5,442 nt of DNA, taken from positions 1 through 5,442 of the forward strand of contig JAIDNR010000194.1 of assembly GCA_029063695.1 (NCBI GenBank), written 5' to 3'. Under the pieces are notes generated by a model, which made no database searches, was not told where the DNA came from, and saw only the letters and a program-made list of their open reading frames with translations. This stretch comes from Ruminococcus sp. (lineage in GTDB: Bacteria > Bacillota > Clostridia > Oscillospirales > Ruminococcaceae). Each line of letters begins with the position of its first letter. The first letter of the stretch is position 1. The translations under genes were made by a program, and so were the position numbers. This document shows positions 1-5,442 of the stretch, one piece after another.

Positions 1-2322
1 GTATCGTGCAGTGAAAAAACATTGCAGTCCGAAAAGACCACACCTCAGAACTATGTCGCCGAAAAACTCAGCAATATTGCGGCTTACAAAAAAGAAAGCA
101 TGAAGATTCCCGAAAATTGTAGTCAGGTATGGTCTTTCATGCCATACAACAATGGTACGGATTATCTTCTGCTTGGTTCTGGTGTGAGGATTCCTGAATT
201 CTGGCACACAAGCGACTTTGAAAATTATGAGATTGTCGAGTTCCCGGAATTTGACATAGGCAAGGCTTATGACCTTGATACTGCAAATGACGGTACTGTC
301 GTTACGTTCGTCAATCACGTAGATTACGGTGATTTGGAGCCGATTGGTCTATATGAATATCCCGAAGATTACGATGAGGAGCTTTATAACGCAAATGCTG
401 AGTATAAGTTCATGATTAAAACTTATTCCAAGGACGGTACACTTGCTTCGTCTGCTGATGTTGCAGATTTCGGCGTAGTTCCCGATAAGATGACAAATAT
501 AAACGGTGTGTGTTCCGACGGCAAGACTGTTATTGCAACTATTTCGGGTGCATATGAGATGTTCAGTACTGACGGCACATATATCGGTGAACTTGTTACA
601 GATAAGGGCGATATTGATACTATAGGCAAGGACAAGGACGGCAGACTTATCTGCTCCGTTGCTTACAAAGAGAACGATAAGGACAAGCTGAAAATCTGCT
701 TTATAAATACTGATGGCACTCTTATGGACTGCAATTCAACTACTTACGATTTTGAGGAAACTCCTCAGGGTATTCAGCAGGGTACAGGCGAATATGATTT
801 ATTCCTCTGGTCACGTTCCACGGTTTTCGGTATTAAATCCGATACGGACGAAATAGTACCGCTGTTCAACATAAATGTTTCGGGCATGACTTCCGATATT
901 ATGCAGGGATTCGTTCTCATGGACGACGGCAATATGGCGGCTCTTTATAATGATTACAGTAACTGGAACGTTAGTTTCAAAAAATATCTCCCACGTACTC
1001 AGGAAGAAATGGAGGGTATTCCCATACTTACTTTCGGTGTTATCGGAGACGGCGAATGGGAAACGAGAAATTTTATTAATCCGTGGAACGATGAGGGTCA
1101 CGACTTTATATTTGAACTGAAAACATACAACAGTGAAATTGATGAAAATGGTTTGGCACATTTTGATACATTGCAGAAAGATATAATCAGCGGAAATCTG
1201 CCTGATATTATGCTTACGGACGGAACAGTCGGTGAAGTAAATCTTGCAGGAATGGGTGTGCTGTGTGATTTATATGAGTTCATAGACAAGGACGATACTT
1301 TCACCCGTGACTACTTTGTCCCGAATGTTCTTGAATGTCTTGAAACTGATGGTGCTTTGTATTCACTTCCGAACAGGTTTTATCTTGATGTTGGTCAAGT
1401 TGCAAAGACTAAATTTGTCGGCGACGCTTCGGACTGGAACTTTGATAAATATATCGATATGACAATAAATCCGCCTGTTGACATTGAAATCGAATACGAT
1501 AGCAAGCAACAAAGAAGCGGTATGATTTCATATACAGACTGGATTGACATTGAAACTCATACCTGTCACTATACCGACGAAAGTTTTGTGAAGTACCTTG
1601 AATGGTGCAATATTCCCGACAATATCGAATCCGATTATCCCGACTGGGAAAGCACGACGGAAGAAGAGGACAGAAATAATTATATGCTTCAACAGAGAAG
1701 ATATATCGACGACAAAGATATTTTCAGTACTTTCTCATGGGCTAATTATGAAAGTTATGTCCGTGATACCGGAGGAGAATTTGGCGGTGAGGAAATAACG
1801 TACCTTGAAACCCCGACTTTAGCTGGTGATAATAATATTGCAATATCGGCAAATTCAGAGTATAAAGAACTTGCATGGGATTATATCAAATCAAGATGTG
1901 CGGACGAAAGTTACAAAATGACAGAAAATGGATTTCATGCACCGTTTCCGATTACTAAAACAGGACTCAAATACTATGAGAACTTTGAACGCACCCACTA
2001 TACCGATTATACTAAATATGACGAAACAAAAGACGACCCCGAATGGAAAGACTACAAAGGTGTTGTGTATATGCTCCAATTTTCAATTTATGAGGACTGT
2101 ATAAAATGCGGAGAAATCACAGACGAGGACGTTAAGGCAGTCAATGACCTCATTGCAAGGGCAGTGCCGTCAACGAAAAGCTATATTCCGCTTGGTTTTG
2201 ACTTCTATAAAATCATCGACGAGGAAGTCAATATCTTCTTCAACGGCGATACGACGGCAGAACAGTGTGCTAAGAACATTCAGAGCCGTGCAAGTATCTA
2301 CCTGTCCGAAAAATTCGGCTGA
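1..2322 (+). CDS. Lipoprotein with N-terminal beta-propeller-like region and C-terminal extracellular solute-binding domain (5' end outside window)
   Basis: The frame is open from base 1 to the TGA at 2320-2322 (773 visible codons). The first residues are V-S-C, which fit positions -2, -1 and +1 of a lipobox, so a signal peptide of about 20 residues is probably all that is missing; the TTG at 22 is inside the mature protein and is not the start. Residues about 30-330 are beta-rich and carry recurring turn motifs of the form xDG (97-98, 145-146, 173-174, 191-192, 213-214, 238-239, 309-310), as in propeller blades. From about residue 340 the sequence resembles family 1 sugar-type binding proteins: a first strand ILTFGV, SGNLPDIM at 397-404, DGALYSLP at 450-457, and TPTLAG then ELAWDYIKS at 604-631. 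By family it should bind an extracellular ligand at the membrane surface for an ABC importer, but no permease is adjacent and the ligand cannot be read. The 13 cysteines besides the lipidated one suit an anaerobe. The family call is moderately secure; the propeller is inferred. Confidence 0.8.
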   Translation, partial: VSCSEKTLQSEKTTPQNYVAEKLSNIAAYKKESMKIPENCSQVWSFMPYNNGTDYLLLGSGVRIPEFWHTSDFENYEIVEFPEFDIGKAYDLDTANDGTVVTFVNHVDYGDLEPIGLYEYPEDYDEELYNANAEYKFMIKTYSKDGTLASSADVADFGVVPDKMTNINGVCSDGKTVIATISGAYEMFSTDGTYIGELVTDKGDIDTIGKDKDGRLICSVAYKENDKDKLKICFINTDGTLMDCNSTTYDFEETPQGIQQGTGEYDLFLWSRSTVFGIKSDTDEIVPLFNINVSGMTSDIMQGFVLMDDGNMAALYNDYSNWNVSFKKYLPRTQEEMEGIPILTFGVIGDGEWETRNFINPWNDEGHDFIFELKTYNSEIDENGLAHFDTLQKDIISGNLPDIMLTDGTVGEVNLAGMGVLCDLYEFIDKDDTFTRDYFVPNVLECLETDGALYSLPNRFYLDVGQVAKTKFVGDASDWNFDKYIDMTINPPVDIEIEYDSKQQRSGMISYTDWIDIETHTCHYTDESFVKYLEWCNIPDNIESDYPDWESTTEEEDRNNYMLQQRRYIDDKDIFSTFSWANYESYVRDTGGEFGGEEITYLETPTLAGDNNIAISANSEYKELAWDYIKSRCADESYKMTENGFHAPFPITKTGLKYYENFERTHYTDYTKYDETKDDPEWKDYKGVVYMLQFSIYEDCIKCGEITDEDVKAVNDLIARAVPSTKSYIPLGFDFYKIIDEEVNIFFNGDTTAEQCAKNIQSRASIYLSEKFG

Positions 2323-2333
2323 TTCACAAAAAA

Positions 2334-2362
2334 ATCTCCCTCTGAGATAATCCGAGGGAGAT
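2334..2362. terminator. Bidirectional intrinsic terminator between convergent genes
   Basis: A perfect 9-bp inverted repeat, ATCTCCCTC at 2334-2342 and GAGGGAGAT at 2354-2362, encloses an 11-base loop in which GA/TC can pair further after one mismatch. It starts 12 bases after the stop of the binding-protein gene and 8 bases after the stop of the transporter gene. Read on the minus strand the stem runs straight into a T tract (A run at 2328-2334), a strong rho-independent signal for the transporter gene. Read on the plus strand it is followed by the weaker T-rich ACTTATTTTATT, so it probably also ends the binding-protein transcript. It is the only structure in the 47-base spacer. Confidence 0.9.
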
Positions 2363-2369
2363 ACTTATT

Positions 2370-5336
2370 TTATTCAGTTCTGAGAGCTTCAACAGGGTCT
2401 TTCTTTGAGGCAACACGGGACGGAATAAGACCTGCGATGAACGTAAGTAACATACTGATAATAATGAGTATCACCGCACCTGCAACAGGCAGACTTGAAT
2501 AAAGCGTATCAAGACTTGTAATCGAGTGAATTATAAGATTTATCGGAATATTCAATAATACCGTACAGCCTATGCCGATGATACCAGCACAGAGTCCGAC
2601 AATGAGCGTTTCCGCATTGAATACGGTCGAAACATCGTGCTTTGAAGCACCTATCGCACGGAGTATGCCTATTTCTCTTGTTCTTTCAAGTACTGAAATA
2701 TATGTGATAATGCCAATCATGATTGAAGATACAACGAGTGAAATGCCGACAAATGCAATAAGCAGATAAGAAATACCGCTGATAATGCTTGTGATTGACG
2801 ACATAAGGAGTGCAACCATATCGGTATAGTGGATAACGTCTTTTTCGGGTTTACCCTCATTGTAGTCTGCAATTGCATCTGAGATTGAGTCTTTATCCTC
2901 GAAAGTTTTTGCGAAAATACGGACTTTTGACGGGTCGGACAAATCAGCTCTGCCTAAAAGCTTCAGGTTATCCTCATAAGTTGAAGAGGAAATTTCCTGC
3001 GGAGTAAATTCGTCAAACACAAGAGCATACATTTCATTGCTGATTTTAGCTTTATCAAGTGCCTTTGCCAAATCCTCGTTTGTCTGTGAAGCAAGCTGTT
3101 TCTCGATTTCTGCGGCGTACTGTTCAGCAATCTGCACTCTTGCGGCTTCCTCTGCAAATGATTTTATATCATCATCGCTCATCTGCGAAATATAGCTGTC
3201 AAGCTGTTCCGTATCAATTCCGCCCAGTTCTTCAGCGTAATTCGTCTTTACCTGTTCAATAAAGGTATTGCGGTCAAAATCTTTCAGCATTGCATCAATC
3301 TGTGCCTGTACCTGTGCTTCATCGGGCTGTGACATGATAAATCTGTAAATTTCAGCTTTCTTGTCGGACTTCGCATTCCTGATGTACTCTTTTGCACCGT
3401 CTGCTTTTTCGTCAACGGACGGTTCAACGTAATCATCGGACATGAATTTCGTACCTGTAAGTAAATCATTCTCTTTGTCCTCAACCTGAGCCTTTACAAG
3501 CTTGCTGTCGTTCGTCTTGTTTATTGCGTACTGTGTAAGTTCAGCAGTATATCCGATATAGCTTCCAATCATCGCATATTTTACATCTTCATTTGGACGG
3601 ATAAAGCCGACAATCTTAATCTCCGTACCCACATCATCGGCATTGAAAAGAAAATCGAGACCTGTTTCCGTAGAAGTGAGGTCTGTACAGCTCTTGCCGT
3701 CCTCATTCTGCTGATACGATTCACATGGCAGAATCATCTTGAATTTCTTGTCAAGAATTTCACTTAAATCCCATTCTGTCTGACCGTAATTTTCTATGCT
3801 TTTTTCAGCCATTATATCTTTCATATGCTGAGTGAAGTCGTCGGGTTCTTTGAGACCCATAGCGTACAGGATAAAATCAGGAATTTCGTTGTTTTTGGTA
3901 AGTACAATAACGGCTTCATCGTAATTTTCGGGGAATCTTCCCTCAACGACTTCATACTGATTCTTGATTAAGTCATTTACGCCTGTACCATCCTCATTCG
4001 GTAGAATTTCTTCCATGACATTAAGTCCCATCATTGACATTTCTGCACTCGCCATAGAACTTCCCATCATTCCACTTACCATTGAACTTCCGCCCATATC
4101 AAAGGCATTGACATACAAGTCCATGAAGTCTACTTTCATGATTTCGCCTGACGGCGTTTCAGTAAAAATCGGCATTGCGACATCGTATGAATATGATACA
4201 GCCGTTGAATACTCAGCAATTTCTTCACTGGAATCAATGAAAGTTTTGAAGTCTTTCATATTGTTAATCTGTTTAGCAGAGGAGTTCATTGAATTGAACA
4301 TATCATAGACGGAAGTATTTGAATAAAGTTTATCATCTTCAAAGACTTTTTCTTCATATTCCTGCTGAGCCTGCATCATAGATGAAATCATACTTGAAGT
4401 ATCAGTGTTTTCTCTGTTTATTTCAAGGGGATAAGATGAAAGTGTCTCTTCCTGAATATCATTGATATAGGTATTTATACCTGTCGAAAGAGAAAGAATT
4501 GTTGCAATTCCTATGATACCGATAGAACCTGCAAAAGCTGTAAGAATCGTACGTCCTTTTTTGGTCATGAGGTTGTTAAGCGAGAGCGAAACGGCAGTAC
4601 CAAAAGACATCGAAACACGCTTTTTCTTCTCTGTTTTCGGAATATCTTCTTCTTTTGGTTCAAACGGATTGCTGTCATCTGTTATAGTTCCGTCCTTAAC
4701 TCTTACAATACGGCTGGCGTAATCCTCAGCAAGTTCGGGATTGTGCGTAACCATGATAACAAGCTTATCTTTTGCGATTTCCTTGAGGAGTTCCATAACC
4801 TGTACAGAAGTTTCACTGTCCAACGCACCTGTAGGTTCATCAGCAAGCAGAATATCAGGATTATTAATCAATGCACGTGCAATAGCGACTCTCTGCATTT
4901 GTCCACCCGACATCTGATTCGGCTTTTTATTAAGCTGATTTCCCAGACCGACTTTTTCAAGAGCCTCTTTTGCACGTCTTTTGCGTTCCGATTTCGATAC
5001 ACCTGAGATAGTAAGTGCAAGCTCAACGTTTGCAAGTACAGTCTGGTGAGGAATAAGATTGTAACTCTGAAATACGAATCCTATTGAATGATTGCGGTAA
5101 GCGTCCCAGTCTCTGTCCTTGTACTGCTTTGTTGATACCCCATTGATTACAAGGTCGCCCGATGTGTAGTGGTCCAGACCGCCTATGATGTTGAGCATTG
5201 TAGTCTTGCCACAGCCTGAATGACCGAGTATAGCTACAAATTCATTTTCACGGAAAGTAATGCTGACACCATTAAGGGCAGTAACAACATTATCTCCACT
5301 GCCGTATTTTTTTACGACATTTTTTAATTGAAGCAT
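2370..5336 (-). CDS. MacB-type ABC transporter, fused ATPase and FtsX-like permease, 988 aa
   Basis: The N-terminal ABC ATPase (about 1-225) has every core motif: Walker A GHSGCGKTT at 38-46, Q-loop Gln90, signature MSGGQ at 142-146 (Met instead of the usual Leu), Walker B ILLADEP at 162-168, GALD at 170-173 and switch His198. A basic linker leads to membrane segment 1 (about 262-286). An extracytoplasmic domain (about 290-848) follows, including YEVVEGRFPENYDEAVI at 461-477, typical of MacB periplasmic-core domains. Three membrane segments end the protein (about 852-880, 909-939, 947-972), with the coupling motif ERTREIGILRAIGAS at 884-898. Family knowledge: such dimers couple ATP hydrolysis to movements outside the membrane and act in peptide or antibiotic efflux, lipoprotein handling or signalling. 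Which applies here is unknown. The external domain is over twice the size of that of Gram-negative MacB. ATG at 5336 is supported by AAAGGGG 8 bases upstream. The gene appears monocistronic within the window. Confidence 0.93.
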   Translation of the reverse strand: MLQLKNVVKKYGSGDNVVTALNGVSITFRENEFVAILGHSGCGKTTMLNIIGGLDHYTSGDLVINGVSTKQYKDRDWDAYRNHSIGFVFQSYNLIPHQTVLANVELALTISGVSKSERKRRAKEALEKVGLGNQLNKKPNQMSGGQMQRVAIARALINNPDILLADEPTGALDSETSVQVMELLKEIAKDKLVIMVTHNPELAEDYASRIVRVKDGTITDDSNPFEPKEEDIPKTEKKKRVSMSFGTAVSLSLNNLMTKKGRTILTAFAGSIGIIGIATILSLSTGINTYINDIQEETLSSYPLEINRENTDTSSMISSMMQAQQEYEEKVFEDDKLYSNTSVYDMFNSMNSSAKQINNMKDFKTFIDSSEEIAEYSTAVSYSYDVAMPIFTETPSGEIMKVDFMDLYVNAFDMGGSSMVSGMMGSSMASAEMSMMGLNVMEEILPNEDGTGVNDLIKNQYEVVEGRFPENYDEAVIVLTKNNEIPDFILYAMGLKEPDDFTQHMKDIMAEKSIENYGQTEWDLSEILDKKFKMILPCESYQQNEDGKSCTDLTSTETGLDFLFNADDVGTEIKIVGFIRPNEDVKYAMIGSYIGYTAELTQYAINKTNDSKLVKAQVEDKENDLLTGTKFMSDDYVEPSVDEKADGAKEYIRNAKSDKKAEIYRFIMSQPDEAQVQAQIDAMLKDFDRNTFIEQVKTNYAEELGGIDTEQLDSYISQMSDDDIKSFAEEAARVQIAEQYAAEIEKQLASQTNEDLAKALDKAKISNEMYALVFDEFTPQEISSSTYEDNLKLLGRADLSDPSKVRIFAKTFEDKDSISDAIADYNEGKPEKDVIHYTDMVALLMSSITSIISGISYLLIAFVGISLVVSSIMIGIITYISVLERTREIGILRAIGASKHDVSTVFNAETLIVGLCAGIIGIGCTVLLNIPINLIIHSITSLDTLYSSLPVAGAVILIIISMLLTFIAGLIPSRVASKKDPVEALRTE

Positions 5337-5344
5337 ATCAATAA

Positions 5345-5351
5345 CCCCTTT
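5345..5351 (-). promoter_or_regulatory. Ribosome binding site of the MacB-type transporter gene
   Basis: On the minus strand AAAGGGG lies 8 bases before the ATG at 5336-5334. It is a good Shine-Dalgarno match at normal spacing and fixes this ATG as the start, which also places Walker A at the position expected for an ABC ATPase N-terminus. Confidence 0.85.
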
Positions 5352-5371
5352 ATATAAAATAGTATAAGAAA

Positions 5372-5417
5372 ATTATAGAACATGTATCTTATAAACATAT
5401 CCGAGCCCACTACACAA
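5372..5417 (-). promoter_or_regulatory. Candidate promoter region of the MacB-type transporter gene
   Basis: Two overlapping sigma-A-like options are visible on the minus strand. One has a perfect -10 TATAAT at 5372-5377 but only a poor -35 (ATATGT at 5395-5400, 17-base spacing). The other pairs TATAAG at 5388-5393 (5 of 6) with TTGTGT at 5412-5417 (TTG conserved) at 18-base spacing. Either would give a short leader of a few tens of bases containing the ribosome binding site. TATACT around 5362-5367 is a third, weaker -10. The sequence alone cannot decide which is used; that a promoter lies here is likely, since no gene overlaps this AT-rich stretch. Confidence 0.5.
5373..5394. repeat. Imperfect palindrome over the promoter, possible operator
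   Basis: The plus strand shows TTATA-GA, then the self-complementary core ACATGT, then A-TC-T-TATAA. Outer arms TTATA and TATAA, inner GA and TC and the core all match in inverted orientation if one extra A is allowed beside the core and one extra T in the right arm. It covers the best -10 hexamer and the alternative TATAAG, a position suited to a repressor. AT-rich sequence makes chance symmetry easy, so the operator reading is tentative. Confidence 0.35.
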
Positions 5418-5442
5418 AGGGGAAGAGGGTATACGCGGTTTT
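5401..5442. other. Window-edge stretch with no recognisable gene
   Basis: These 42 bases are more GC-rich than the promoter region beside them. They contain AAAGGGG at 5416-5422 and GAGGG at 5425-5429 on the plus strand, which look SD-like, but no start codon follows at suitable spacing before the window ends. On the minus strand one of the three frames reads openly from the edge to TAG at 5411-5409, so the tail of an upstream gene cannot be excluded. I cannot assign it. Confidence 0.3.

Noticed and set aside
22..24. TTG as the start of the binding-protein gene
   Set aside because: The frame is open to base 1, the visible V-S-C fits a lipobox, and no ribosome binding site precedes the TTG at proper spacing. 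The true start lies before the window.
811..1161. Open frame of 116 codons on the minus strand inside the binding-protein gene
   Set aside because: It lies wholly antisense to the binding-protein gene, with no recognisable domain; the overlapped frame has clear family features.
3964..4308. Open frame of 114 codons on the plus strand inside the transporter gene
   Set aside because: It is antisense to a well-supported domain-bearing gene, its product resembles no family I know, and it has the composition of a complementary-strand shadow.
2370..5336. Assigning the transporter to bacitracin-type resistance (BceAB) or to macrolide export (MacAB)
   Set aside because: BceA and BceB are separate chains with ten membrane segments, whereas this is a fused protein with about four. 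MacAB needs MacA and an outer-membrane partner, neither visible. Only the MacB-type fold is supported, not the substrate.
1..5336. A functional pair of binding protein and ABC protein in one import system
   Set aside because: The genes are convergent and separated by a terminator, and MacB-type transporters do not use family 1 binding proteins.
5337..5442. Riboswitch or T-box leader ahead of the transporter gene
   Set aside because: The region is too short, has no terminator-like hairpin before the ribosome binding site, and shows no conserved riboswitch or T-box core that I recognise.

Overview
This window most likely comes from a low-to-moderate GC Gram-positive anaerobe of the Clostridia, with Ruminococcus and its relatives as the best guess. 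The signs are the lipoprotein-type solute-binding protein, the very large one-chain ABC ATPase/FtsX permease of a form common in that group, strong SD-type ribosome binding, and an intergenic sequence richer in AT than the genes. The taxonomic call is inference; no rRNA or housekeeping marker is present.

Layout: two long, intact reading frames face each other and fill almost everything. Bases 1-2322 (+) hold the 3' part of a gene whose start lies before the window. Its first visible residues, V-S-C, look like the end of a lipobox, so almost the whole mature protein is present. It reads as a surface lipoprotein with an N-terminal beta-propeller-like region followed by a family 1 type extracellular solute-binding domain. 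Bases 2323-2369 are a 47-base convergent spacer with one hairpin that can end transcription from both sides. Bases 2370-5336 (-) encode a complete 988-residue MacB-type protein: an N-terminal ABC ATPase, one membrane segment, an unusually large extracytoplasmic domain of about 560 residues, and three C-terminal membrane segments. Bases 5337-5442 are the upstream region of that gene, with a clear ribosome binding site, candidate -10 elements and an imperfect palindrome over them.

The genes are convergent and show no sign of a shared operon. The binding protein has no transport permease or ATPase of its own in the window. The MacB-type protein is a poor candidate partner, because that family does not use solute-binding proteins for import. 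Any functional link is unproven. I see no RNA genes, mobile elements, CRISPR arrays or clear new system. The points most worth a second look are the propeller/binding-domain architecture, the Met-rich stretch, helical insertion and cysteine pair in the transporter's external domain, and the palindrome over its promoter.
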